Source of the DNA: Sphaerosporella brunnea
Lineage: Eukaryota > Ascomycota > Pezizomycetes > Pezizales > Pyronemataceae
Reading direction: 5' to 3'
Assembly (NCBI GenBank): GCA_008704415.1
Contig: VXIS01000291.1
Span: 1-61,861 of the forward strand
DNA length: 61,861 nucleotides
Shown here one piece after another: positions 10,931-22,283 of this stretch. Positions within the stretch are counted from its first letter, which is position 1. Every line of letters begins with the position of its first letter. The notes under the pieces are model-generated. The model saw nothing but the letters and a program-made list of their open reading frames with translations. It was not told the DNA's origin and did not search any database. The translations under genes were made by a program, and so were the position numbers.

Positions 10931-11100
10931 CCAAGCGACAGAGTCCCGCGAAGCTGCATTCAGAAAAGAAGAAAGCGACGAACTTCCGTGAGGACACAAC
11001 AAGCAAGCAAGCGACGAGTTCCCGCAAATACGACAACAATAACGACAACGAGTTCCCTCGAATACAACGACATTAAAGCGACGAGTTCCCGCGAATGCCA
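10931..11100 (+). repeat. Degenerate tandem repeat, period about 35 bases
   Basis: Five units built around AAGCGACGAGTTCCCGCGAA recur near 10933, 10974, 11010, 11044 and 11076, with spacing of 30-41 bases and mismatches between copies. A Ser-Arg-Glu or Gly-Thr-Arg motif results in translated frames on the two strands, but there is no convincing host gene, so the repeat itself is probably the feature. Confidence 0.55.
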
Positions 11101-11699
11101 TACAACAGACGAGCTACGTCCTCGCGCGACAGACCTACTGCGAGGAAGATTCCCTATCAGAGCCAAGCTGAGTTCGATGCAGGCGCAGTCAGAAACCGAC
11201 ACGGCGGTTTGGCCGCCAGTTGACGATCTGGCTCGCTCCTTCAAAACCCACTGTACAACTATTGCTGTCCCAAACCACCCGGGGCAGACGGTGAACGTGG
11301 TGGACCTTGGTATCGTATGCAAATAATACGATTAGTGGCGCCAGCAATGCGAGACGTTGCTGGGACTTCACGACGAGCTGTGCTTCAAGCGTGACCAGTT
11401 CCAGATCCGGAATGGCTCGGCTGACATAGCGGGTATTGTCAAATAATCCAAAGCCATATTAGTGAGGTCTCGCAGTTTGGGCTCCTGCCGCCGGGTGACC
11501 CAGTATCCCACAACGTTCTTTATAATGCCCCGAATGGGCGGATCACACTGGAAAACCTCCATGGCGTCAGTCTGATCGGGGTTTTCTACCAGTTGCCGAC
11601 GTTTCTACCGCTCCCATTCACTCAGTGGTTCTTCGTCATACTCTTCCTGACTACATATCTTACAAAACTACAAATCTTACATAAGAATGTCCGCAGTCT

Positions 11700-11814
11700 A
11701 CCGCCGTTGTCCGCGGTCCAAACGAGTTCCCATTCTCAATGGACTGGATCGACGCCGTCCGCCTCCAGCGCCGACTGGACTCGTTCAGAGCTAGACGGAC
11801 CGTGCCGAACACTG
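11700..11814 (-). repeat. Copy of the CAGTCCAGTC hAT-type MITE family
   Basis: On the minus strand it begins at 11814 with CAGTGTTCGGCACGGTCCG, close to the CAGTGTTCCTCACGGGCC terminus of the 12339 copy. It contains GAGTCCAGTCGG and GATCCAGTCCATTG. The far end is not defined. Confidence 0.5.
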
Positions 11815-12190
11815 AGTAGAAGACCACATTCAAGACCTGTACACGAAGATGTCCGGAAGTTGGGGTAAGATTGTGTTGACTCCCCGTCCCTTCAAGTCTA
11901 GTGCATCAGACTGACGCGCTGGTTGGGTAGCTAGATTTACCCAGGACGCAGCGGTGGAGGGAGACCTGGACGGGGACCAGGAGGGGGACGGGGAGGCCGA
12001 GGGAATGGACGCCGGCAAGAACTTGCGCTCAAACATGAAGGCCTTGATTCCGGGTCGGTGTTGTCAGACACCTAAATGTGAGTGGAGGACTCGGATGCCT
12101 GTGAGGTTTGATTTCTATATAGATGCGCGCAAAATATGACGTCGTTCGACCTCCACCTTTTACACCGGCTCGTGCAAGGCAAATTGTATG

Positions 12191-12321
12191 GTGGCTCGAG
12201 CCGAAGCTCGAGCTTTCCAGGCTCGGTCGGCTCAGCTCAGCGAACTCAAGTGGTGATGAGCCCAGACTGCACAAGCCGATCCCATGGCTCAGCTGGAGCC
12301 GGCTGATGCCCATCACTAGTT
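12191..12321 (+). repeat. hAT-C family, terminal remnant
   Basis: This contains GGCTCGAGCCGAAGCTCGAG near its left side and ends with GAGCCGGCTGATGCCCATCA then CTA. The inverse of the end, TAGTGATGGGCATCAGCC, matches the TIR of the transposase-bearing hAT-C copies (TAGTGATGGACAC at 52249 and the mirrored ends near 53037 and 46724). The left TIR is missing, so it is a truncated or miniature relative without coding sequence. Confidence 0.5.
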
Positions 12322-12338
12322 CCGGGACTGCCTATAGA

Positions 12339-12455
12339 CAGTGTTCCTCACGGGCCGGGGCGGTGTGCAGGTTGGCTTGGACGGTCTGCCATAGTGCGAT
12401 CCAGTCCGACATTGATCCGGGACTGGAAAACCTGGTCCATGCGTTCAGTAGACTA
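12339..12455 (+). repeat. Copy of the CAGTCCAGTC hAT-type MITE family
   Basis: One of the best-preserved copies. It starts CAGTGTTCCTCACGGGCCGG, followed by GGACGGTCTGCCATAGTG, GATCCAGTCCGACATTGATC and GAAAACCTGGTCCATGCG. Start with CAGTG is typical of hAT-superfamily termini. The right end is uncertain because a 10-base tandem array follows directly. Confidence 0.65.
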
Positions 12456-12539
12456 GACCAACTACCCCTAACTCGTCCAACTCATCCTAACTCCTCCGAC
12501 CTCGTCCAACTCATCCAGCTGCTCCCAACGCATCCCAAC
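12456..12539 (+). repeat. Short tandem repeat, period about 10 bases
   Basis: About eight imperfect units of the form AACTCRTCCN run between two MITE copies. Units drift towards the right (AGCTGCTCCC, AACGCATCCC). It lies exactly between two copies of the same MITE family and may have been amplified from a MITE end. Confidence 0.6.
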
Positions 12540-12690
12540 CAGTGTTCCGCACGGGCAGAGGCGTTCTTCAGGTCGGTCTGAACGGTCTGCCATAGTCCAG
12601 TCAAGTCCGCGCAGTGCAGGGATCCAGTCCGCGATTGATACAGACTTGGAAACCTGGTCTATCATTTCGGAGGACCGGACCAGCCCGCAG
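12540..12690 (+). repeat. Copy of the CAGTCCAGTC hAT-type MITE family
   Basis: It begins CAGTGTTCCGCACGGGCAG, then AACGGTCTGCCATAGTCC, GGATCCAGTCCGCGATTGAT and CTTGGAAACCTGGTC. It is in the same orientation as the copy at 12339 and close to it in sequence, so the pair could be a local duplication. Confidence 0.65.
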
Positions 12691-13390
12691 TCCTGACTTA
12701 TGTAATACCTATATGTGGTGAGTCTGAACGTGCGAGTGGTGCGCGTCACGGTGACGCCAATATGCGCCGAAGAAAAAAAAAACTCCATCTTTTCCACTGT
12801 GACTGCACCTGCATCATGACTGCTGCTGCAAATTGCGCACTTTTTATGCAATCTGGGTGCCACTCCATCGGCAATCCTAACATCGTGAGCCTTCCGCTGT
12901 TGCCACCCAAAAAAACCACCTCCAAACGATCAACGAGCGTCTCATTCGCGACCCTGAATACAAACTAATCTTAAGCGGTGCATTTTACGCCATGGTATGC
13001 TTAAAATAAGAGTCGACCTCATGCCAACCGTTTTGTCGCATCGCCTTCACCGGTAGTTTGTGCAGTGGACATTCTTCCATCTGCGCGACACCGGCGTCCT
13101 GGTACACGCCGGTGAAGGTTAATCTATGAAAAGACATGATTAAAAGAGTTCAGAAGTTTGGTGTTCGCGGTGTTGGAACGGTGAGAGATGTGGGGAAGCG
13201 GAGATAAAGGAGAAAAGAAGGCAGAAGCGCGGTGAGTCCCTTTTACTGGCAGCGGGCTGGTTTACCCGCTGTCAAGAGTTTGCAGCTACGTACTGTACGA
13301 TGCACTGATGGGGAAGGGGGTGGGGCCCAGCAAGGCCTTTTGGACGATGACGTTGAATTGTGACGACGTCACCCGGACATGGCTGCTCCT

Positions 13391-13550
13391 AATGTTCCGT
13401 ACGGGCCGTTCGGTCCAGTTCTGACTCTGGACTGGACTGGATCCCACGTGACCATCTTGTCTTCAGGAAAGACAAGGACTGGCAGTCGTTTTGGTACTGT
13501 CGTGTGGAGTGCGTGCAGTCGATTGCAGTCGACCAAGGTTCAAGTCAACC
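13391..13550 (+). repeat. Copy of the CAGTCCAGTC hAT-type MITE family (second subfamily)
   Basis: The left end AATGTTCCGTACGGGCCG resembles the CAGTGTTCCGCACGGGC terminus. It continues with GGACTGGACTGGATCCCAC, GTGACC and a GACTGGCAGTCGTTTTGG segment that is mirrored in the 588-790 copy. A GCAGTCGATTGCAGTCGACC palindromic stretch lies near the right end. Confidence 0.5.
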
Positions 13551-13864
13551 GTTGTATGGGTGTTCACTCGCACAATGTCTGATGTCAATTTTCTACGAAT
13601 ACATGACTGCTGGCCCGCTTGCTGCTCATGCCGCTATCCAGCTATTCCGCCCTGCTCTGCTGCTCTCCCGCCCTTCTCGTTCCATTTTTCAAGCTCCACT
13701 TCAGATAGTCCGTCCAGCTTTCATCAGGCTACTGTAATTGAGAATATATGGCGGAGATCAATCCATCGCGCGATCAGCCTTTCAAACACTCCAGAGCGCT
13801 GATAGCTTCGTCGCTCAAGATGCACCGACTATCCGCGTGGCATGGCCAAGAGTCCACCGCGGCA

Positions 13865-13967
13865 AACAGACTAGATCGTGGTAGTCCTCCTGAAGCACGG
13901 ACCGGCTTCGATCGTGCCAGTCGGTCCGATCCAGTCCGCAGTCCTGGAAGCACAGTACGGTACACTG
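13865..13967 (-). repeat. Copy of the CAGTCCAGTC hAT-type MITE family
   Basis: Read on the minus strand from 13967 it starts CAGTGTACCGTACTGTGC, then CAGGACTGCGGACTGGATCG. The terminal CAGTGTaCCGtAC agrees with the other copies at the outer bases. Confidence 0.4.
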
Positions 13968-13979
13968 GCTGCTCCATAC

Positions 13980-16900
13980 CATGAGCCTCGTTCCCCGCCG
14001 GGGAGAGGCCGGGGTGGCAAGCTGTTGGTAAGTTGCTGGCGATGTACATCAATCGGAAAGAATGCGTAGACGCGCAGAAGGGCGACATCGGCCTCGGCAG
14101 GGTGAATGGATGCATAGTCACACTGCCCAAGGCGTTATGTTCGAATAGGGGGTTGAAATTGGACGTAGGGATCCTTCTTTCCCGAACGTGCACTGAAACG
14201 GCCTGGTGCGGGGTATTACCCACCGAATTGGAAGCTGTGATACGGTACGATTCCGACAACTGAGTGGCGGGTGGTATATGCCATTTTTGCGTCGGATAAC
14301 CGGACTTATAGTGCAGTGTGAACACCCCTTACCTGGTGATAAATTAAACTGAGTTATTGTTGCAAGACACGACCGATCCCGCACCGCAGGCCTCGAAGCG
14401 AGCAAGCAGACACCGTAGCCGGTGCCGAGGAGAAACGGAAATGTGGTGGTAGAAGCTTAAGCACCTTTAAAGCGGCTATGACACGTTGAAAGCAACCAAC
14501 GCAGCAGGGTACATCTTCGACAATTGTGCAGGAAAAACATAGCCGATACAGACTGCTGTATTCAAAAGGTCAGTGGAACAATCCAGGAGGCCAAGGCGCG
14601 TCTTCTGCACTTAATACAAGACCTATCGTTGCACTAATGAAGGATTCGTCTCCGACAGAATGGAATATTGCATCGATCGTAATGTTGGCATTCGTAGGTG
14701 TTTACGGCTTCCTGCACCATTCTTGACGCGGTGCAGCATCCGAGTGCTGCTTCAGTCGAGGTCTGGAGACGGAGGAGTACCACAATTTCGCAGACGCGTT
14801 TCCGAATACGGGTCTTGATTGATGTTAAAAGTCGCTGACGACTGCAAAGTGGGAAAAGCTTTATGAGGTGCAGCACACCAGTCTTGGATGATGCCGATGG
14901 TCGGTCCCAGAGCGAAGGTGAAATACTTTATGTCGTAGAGAATCGAAGCCGCGGTTTTTCGCCGCCGCCGGTACGGGGACGGAGCGCAGCAAAATAGAAA
15001 TGCAGGATACCGGCCTTCGTTCATCCTCCAGCAACAACTGACAACCGGAAAAAACATGCAAGCAGTGGGTGCACAGGTGTTCGTTGATGGGGACTTCCGG
15101 TACCGTAGAGCAACGGATGAAAACGGGGCTGCATGCTACAGGTGTCTCGGATGGCCACAAGGGAAACTGAGATGCCGCGGCAACATGGGTGTCAAGGATT
15201 CGGGTCTTTATTGACAGGAGATGCGGCGGCCGCTGAGAGGGGGAATCATAGATGCGGTTCAGAACCTCGGTCTTAGTTTATGCGGATATCCGGCACGGAG
15301 TGGAAGCGGAAAAAGCCAATCCGTGCACAATATGGTGCTGGGGACAAGTTGTACGGAGCACAAGTCTGTCAAAACAGTGCGGCAGGGCACGAACAGAGGG
15401 AGAAGTGGAGCGACATACTGGTCAGGATGCCAGTCGTCACCGCTGTGGCTAGCCGGGACGGAGTAGAATGAGGGTGACGGATAAGGGTTGTCGTCGATGT
15501 GGCGAGCTGGCCAAATCTGAGAGCCGGAAACAAAAGCGTGCCGTGTCGAATGGTTGATGCGGATCGCCGCTATGAAACTATGTGGGCGGTGAAGCAGATG
15601 GGCTTTGATTGAAGCCTGGTGCCGGCGTCGGCAGAGAAGCGGAAACAGATGCATGCGGTGAGAATACCGAGCGCCGTGCGGGTACCGAGGAGAAGCGGGG
15701 CAAAGTGGCGACGAACGATATAAAACGTCGGTATGCAGGAGCGTGGGAGAAATAAGGAGTTCAAGAAACGTGTTTCCGACACTGGAGACACTGTCTTGGG
15801 TGATGAAGACAGACGGGGAAAAGGGTTCATGCGGTACCGGGTAAGCGTCTTCGTTGCTGTCAGGAGTCACCAAGGTCTAACAACTGGGAAAAATGGACAC
15901 CGTGCAGAATGTGGGAATTGTTTCATGGACGCAGCCTCTACAGAGAAAAAACGGCGCAAAATCGAAGTTCTGGATGCGGGTATGGGGCAAGCCGGTATTG
16001 AAGGCAGTCGGACCAACTGGCGTGCAGGACATGGGCCGACGTTGATGGCCATCACCGGTCCGGAGGACAACCAACGCAAAGTGGATCCCGTGGAGGATCC
16101 GGATCCTTGCGAATGGTGATAGCTACCGATCGCTGGGAAGCCGATAAATTGACCCAGCGCAACCACGATGAGACTCATAGCTGTGGTCAGTGAAGGACTC
16201 TATAATTGCCGGCGATGACCGGAAGTCTGAATCTGCATCACTATGTCTCAGTACCAAGGATATGTGAATGAAACCTGCCCTCGATGCTCAAGCATGTATC
16301 CTCCCACCCACTAAATCGAGTCTTTGATCTTTACATTCATTCTTTCCCGTTGTTTTTGCGATTCTTTCTTGCCCAACAATGCAGAATCCTGCGTGCTAAC
16401 TGCGCCAACACACGCTCACAAAGCCTCGTCCTGGAACACAGGCACAAAAGACAGGCGGACACCACATCAAGGATAGGCGACAAGTGTAATTGGAGTTGCG
16501 AAGAGCAATGCTGGCGACAGTTCTGCTTGGGCAATGTTCGTATCAATTGGCGGAGACGTAGGCTCCACTTCGTGCATCGTTCATCGCTCAGGAATGGTGG
16601 GGATTGATTTTGACGCACATAGAGCGTAGTTGATTGTTGTGTTCAAGAAGAGTGGGTTATCCCCCGACGGCGAACATTGCCACATCGACGAGGTGAACGT
16701 CAAGCAGGGCTAGAGGTACTCCTGTAATTCGCCCCGCCTTGCAGTGCGCTGCACAGCGACCGTGACCGACAAGCGCTGGACGTCGGTTGATTCAGGCAGA
16801 GGCAGCTTAATTTCGGGGAAATAATCGAAAACGCTGACTGCAGAGTCCCCATGGTCACATGGCAGGTCATTGGGCTTCACCGAGCGCTTGGAGGGGTGGT

Positions 16901-18670
16901 TGTGACTAGCAGTGCGGAAGGTGGGGCCCAGCGAACCACACCATTGTGACTAGCCGAAAGGAATGAAGCCAGCGACGCCTTGAGAGACGTCAACCAGACT
17001 GCTAAATAACGTAATCACTGAGAATTCCGTCCGTGAGTGAGGGCATGTTGAATGTTTTGGTAGGAGGCAGGGTGGAGCGTCGCGAAGACGCCGCGAGCGG
17101 CTGGCGACGCCATTGTAGAGATGTGAATCTTTGTTCGTGGGATCGCATGATTAATCAAAGATTGACCACGGGAAGAGTAATTGCCGCTCCAAATAGAGCT
17201 CAGCGTCACAGCCATCGAGTGTCACCGGGCGGGACCCGATACGGCGTGATTTGAGGCCGAGATGTGCAGCTAGCCGTTCGACGTGAGGCCGAGTTTGAAA
17301 CAATCAGTGTCATCGAGAAGCCGGGTGTGGCGCCAGCAGTCTGGTCAGATGCCGACTTATCCGGCCAGCCATGCCATCCGACGTTCGATCTCGGCTGGTA
17401 GCTCCACACAGTGCTGTTCCTGTGCATAGATAACATATCCTCGCGTCCGCCCACTCAGTGGCGGAAGTGGCATCCTGAACTGATGCTGAGCGAGCCGTGC
17501 GTTTTTGGAAATGTCAGCGACCAACCGAAAAGCACGAGCTGGAAGCACAAGCGGTCGGCGGTACAATGAATGGATCCGGGTCTGGAGAGTAATCCGGTGA
17601 ATTGATATCAAGCTGGACAACCGCCTGGTATATATACATTGTTCCGTTCTTCCAGGCAGGTTATAGGCCACAACCGGCCACAACCTGCTGGAAACCATCT
17701 CAGGTTGAATTTCGGAATATAACCTTCAAAAACGCACTCGAACGCGTCCAAGACAGCCATCTTTTGACCACTCCCCTTGACTCCCCATGTCCTCACGCCC
17801 GTAATTAACCAGCTCTTGACAATCACGTCTCTTTCTCAGACCTCATTATCAATCCCGGCCGCGTATCAACAACCCTTCAGGTTTACGCTCACCGGTCGTT
17901 GTCTCATCCTCTGCATTGTGGTCATGAGCATATGGTTAACGAAGACGAGGTAGATTATTCGCTTCGACTGTCTTTAGTAGACGCCTACAAAACAAGCTCC
18001 TCATGTTGTCTGCCCGCCCATGAGTATCCATTTGGGTTTGTTTCCCGACCAGAGGATAGGGAATGATTATGTAGTCTGGATGGCGCATGCGATTGGAGAA
18101 CCTTCGCGGCAGAAAGCTTTCCTGTCGATGGTTTGGAAATGCTTCCGCACCACGTATTATAACCTTAGCCACATAGTGCGGCTTCATTGCGCTCCGTTGC
18201 GTAAGCTGAGCTACGCGCTGTTCCCAAGCTTATGCACGTGCGATGATTGTCTTGAAATAACTCACGTTATGCGAATGCAAATTTCTAATCCCGCAGTGCA
18301 TTCCAATAATATCGCCCCACTTTAACTTTGGGACTGTCGAGACAGCACCGGACACCGATACGGGCACTCTGAAGTGTGCTGATTGAGTCTGAAAAGTACA
18401 ATTTGGCAAGCGCCTCGGGAACCGTCGAGGTTGTGTTGGACAGGTGTTGTATTCGCCAAGGACGTTCATATTCTTCCTTCATCATGCGCCGCCGATGATA
18501 ACCGGATTCAGGAATCTATAAGAGCACGGTTCCGCCGCCAGGATATCTGTCTTCTGTACCGAGCTTCGGGCCTCGCCACCCTCAAGCAATATCTACTCCT
18601 GTATAGAGCAAAGAGTCACGTGAGACGGAAAAATACGGTGGCTTTCATGGTGGCGCAACGCGGAAAAAAT
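13980..18670. other. No gene recognised
   Basis: About 4.7 kb with only short or antisense-overlapping frames. The longest, 15259-15873 on minus and 15733-16119 on plus, have no motifs and unremarkable composition. At about 17660-17760 the sequence resembles one TIR of MULE-2: it has GGTTATAGGCC at the start and ATAACCTTCAAAAACGCACT then CGAACG and CAAGACAG further in. It may be a single-ended relic. Confidence 0.4.
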
Positions 18671-18689
18671 AGTGAGTGATTAGCTGTGC

Positions 18690-18960
18690 TGCACGGCGCA
18701 TTCCGGAGCGGAGCCGTGGAGGAGCTTCAGCGACGATATGGCGGTGCGACTACGCAGCTCTAGGATCTGGAGCGGAGCCATTCACTATAATTCAGTTGGT
18801 GTGGCGTTTTTCGGTGGCATTTTTCGGTGGCGTGTTACGATGGCTTTTCCGGAGGCTCAAGCCTAAATTTCCGATCGTCGGATTTTGGAGTGAAGCGACT
18901 GCACATCATTCTGGAGCCGAGCCGTGGATGAGCTATACCGACGACACTGAATGAAAGCAA
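18690..18960 (+). repeat. Interspersed repeat family X, copy 2
   Basis: This copy contains CAGTTGGTGTGGCGTTTTTC, GGTGGC, CATTCTGGAGC and GAGCCGTGGA. These also occur in the same order in the reverse complement of 56690-56830. An upstream block (GGAGCCGTGGAGGAGCTTCA) repeats the GAGCCGTGGA element. The short frame across it (18676-18954) translates to QLVWRFSVAF where the 56 kb copy has QLVWRFPVAV, but a repeat explanation is sufficient. Confidence 0.55.
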
Positions 18961-18964
18961 CTGC

Positions 18965-21900
18965 GCCGTGTTTCACACACATACTCCTTGACTGCAACGT
19001 ACGTATGACTTTACATTAAGTGACGCTGTACTAATGACTGCACCGTCTGGACACCACACGGATATCTACCCCTTTCATTATAATCGCCTCTGCACCCCGT
19101 AACTCATGATCTCGGTAAGCCATTACCACCGCCAGCCTCTCCGCAGCCGACTGTTCTCCCAACCACCGTCATCCCCCGATGCACATGATTTTCATGGGTT
19201 TTCTGATTATCAATCCCTCCAGCCAACCGGTCGATCATCGGTGCATCCCAACGTAATTGTGGCTGCGCAGGAAAGTTTGGATCCTGACTCTGCAACAGAA
19301 TCCAACTCTCAACTCCAACATTCCATACCGCCATCTCCCAGCGCTGCCGTGTTCGAATGATTTGCAAAACTCAATTTTGCGGGTGCAGTATTCGCCATGG
19401 TATCGCAGGGTCGAGCTCGTGGCGGTGAGCATTGCCACTCGGGTCATTCCGCAATCGGCTACCCCTCTCCCCTTCAGGTCACTTCGGCGACCACCTACTG
19501 AGGGTTCACCCACCCCCAGCCGCCGGCGCACCTGCTCAGGGTGCACACGAAGCGGTCACAACTCCCCACGTGAGGGATGTAGCTAAACAGTTCAGTCGTC
19601 GCCGCTCAGTCTCCGGTTGCCGGTGACCTCGTCCGTCATCGGATGTGCTAGCACCCGAGCCCCTTCGGCATAGTACTGGGCAGGTGGTACAGGTCCATCA
19701 TCCTGGACGCCGGTAGTTTACAATTTGTTGGTGTGCTGCCTCCTGGGGAATGTTGGTCCATGGCATGTAGTGATCGGAATCCCAAGAAATCCCACGCCTC
19801 TCCCGGCCTGCGGTATTGAGAAATCCAATCCCTACATCATTCGCGGCCTTTGCTGGTACCTACAGCCGTCTAGACGCCGCGGAGCATCAGTAAATCAACC
19901 CATTTGGCCCTATTATCACCTCCACCCAGGTGACGTTACAGGTTCAGCTTTGCAGCAAAGCCTTCACGGTCACCGGCTCTCTGGCTACCCAGGAACTTGC
20001 CGTTGGTTATCAATTGGAAGGACATCATCAGTGTACCCATCTAATGGCATGGCGCGAGTGACCTAATCGCAGCATTCGACGGATGAAATGCCTTCCCTTC
20101 TGCACACCTGATGGCATTCAGCACAATCGTGCGCCCGCACCATCGCAACCTGCCCATTGCTACTGACTCTCTCCGCTATCTGCGGAACTCTGTAACCGTG
20201 GAGATATGGATCTCGACTCAACCGTTTTGCATACATAGCTCGTGGGCGCCGTTGATGGATGATGCCGCATGGGAGCCTCCGTGGTTCGGGGTATTTCATT
20301 TTCTCGGTCGCCCGTGCTGTTCCAGCCGTGTATCTTGCCCGAGACCTTGGCGGCCCGCCGGCAACTCAACCTTGGTATGAACGTGGCACTGACGGTCGGA
20401 CGCCTTGTACACTTCCACGTAATGAATGTTCGTCATGGCGACACCGGCCGCCGGCGGCCGGATGTCCAAGATACCCAGCGCGGTCCTTTCCTTCCACACC
20501 CCCAGTCCGCCCGACTTCAGTCTCAGTACCACTCGATGACGCCCTGCAAGTAAAGATCGTGTTTGGCACGCCCGTTACCTGTGATGCGAGGTTCGCCTTT
20601 GGTAGGCCGACATCTGTTTGCGGTTATGTGTTTCGCGGTTCGTTGTTTACACCTTTGGGGGTTTATCGGTATGATTTTGCTACCCTCCATCCTCTCTATC
20701 GCGAAAATGCAGCTTCGCTGTCTTGCCATGCTGCCGTCAAGACACCGTTGTCGCAAAAGTCAGGTGCGTCTATGTCTATGTCCATATGCCTTCGCATGTA
20801 TACATAGTCATTGCTGCCGACCTCCGTGTTTTCAAAATCCCCTACCCCCAGACGAATAAGTCTCCGCAATTCCGCCCCGAGAATCTAGTCCTACCTTGAC
20901 CGGCCCGCGCTGTGAAATCCAGTGGGAGGCGGCGGGTGCAAAGAAGTGCGCGTGTCTGTGATGGCCATACCCTCTCACGGTAAGGCCACCCACAATATAT
21001 CCCAACTGGGCATTACACAAGCTGTCGGATGGTGCCGCGAAAATGACAGCGGCAGTATGTACCAAGCTGTGTAATAACCAACGGTGTGGAAGCCAGATTA
21101 TCACCCGTGCCTGTACGCTCCCGCTGTGTTTGAAAGCGTCATGCGAGTGCACTCAATGCCGTGTTTTGTGAATTGGAGCTTTTGCTTTTTGTGCCGACAA
21201 GATTTGCGAGCCGAGTCGGGTTGCCAACTCACGCATGATATGCTCCACCACTGGTCGCGGTCCGATGAAGTTGTCTCCTCCCGCGCTGGTATGGTATTCT
21301 CGAGACTACCCCATCACCTCCTGTTGAAGCCAGACCAGTACAGCAACAGTAGCACTGGATTCAGCAGTCATAAGAAGACTCGGACGACTCCTCCAAGCTC
21401 AACTGGCAGCCAGCTAGAGGTGATGAGGCAGCTGGAGGAGCGGCGACAGGAGGAGGAGATTGAAACCATATCTCAACCAGTTGAAGCTTGTTAAGAACGA
21501 CGACGGCGGTAATTACGTGCGCACATGTATAAGAGTAGACCGGCTACTCACAGCTCGACATCCTGCTAGGTAAAGATGGTCATATTGCAGGAGGCGAAGT
21601 TGGTGCAGAAGCTTACTGATTCATCAGGAAACATGCACCGGCGCAGTATTCCTACCGAGATGACTTAGTACATGCTCAAGAATGATGTACCCGTGTAGCG
21701 GGCTGATCTGAGAACAATGCGAGATACGTCAACATACCAGATCACTGGCGGAAGGAGGAGAAGCAGATGCCACCCAAATCCCAAAAAAATAAATCGACGA
21801 TTTATGATAAACTCACAAACCAAGGGATGGCTGGGGTAAACGCCAGAGATGTGTAAGCAAAGCTGGACACGGCAGCAAGCCTGGCTCGAGGTGCTCTGCG

Positions 21901-22280
21901 GCCGCTGACAGCTCCATGAGCCACATAGATCGTCACTCACCCTCGGTGGTAGGAATATGTGCTGTGAACTTCGCGGAGAAGTGCAAAGAAGTGAGCAGAA
22001 GTTGTCAAATTTTGTGCCACTCTTGGACTGGACAGATGTATCAACATCATAGGCATCTCATCTCAAGTTGCCAGCGAAATGAATGTGGTGTTGCGTGATG
22101 ACAAAGATGGAAGGTGGCGGTGGCGGTGCATCGGTGGCGTTGCATGCGGGGTCATCGTAAGGGATGACAAAGCAAGGCCGTTGCTGTGGAAACGCACGAA
22201 CCCTTGCCGACGACTAGAATAACAAACAACGCGCGCGATCACAACAACAACACGAGCATCACCACCACCACCTTCAACAT
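18965..22280. other. No gene recognised
   Basis: Several medium frames occur on both strands (for example 20259-20807 plus and 20523-20756 minus). A minus-strand segment with ITGNGRAKHDLYLQGVIEWY looks somewhat protein-like, but no family is recognised and stops are frequent. The last 200 bases before 22284 are the presumed upstream region of the FunK1 gene; no clear TATA box is seen. Confidence 0.4.
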
Positions 22281-22283
22281 CCG

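Noticed and set aside
15259..15873. 204-codon minus ORF as a gene
   Set aside because: Composition is His/Pro/Ser-rich and featureless, with no motif, and the plus strand is also partly open; likely chance.
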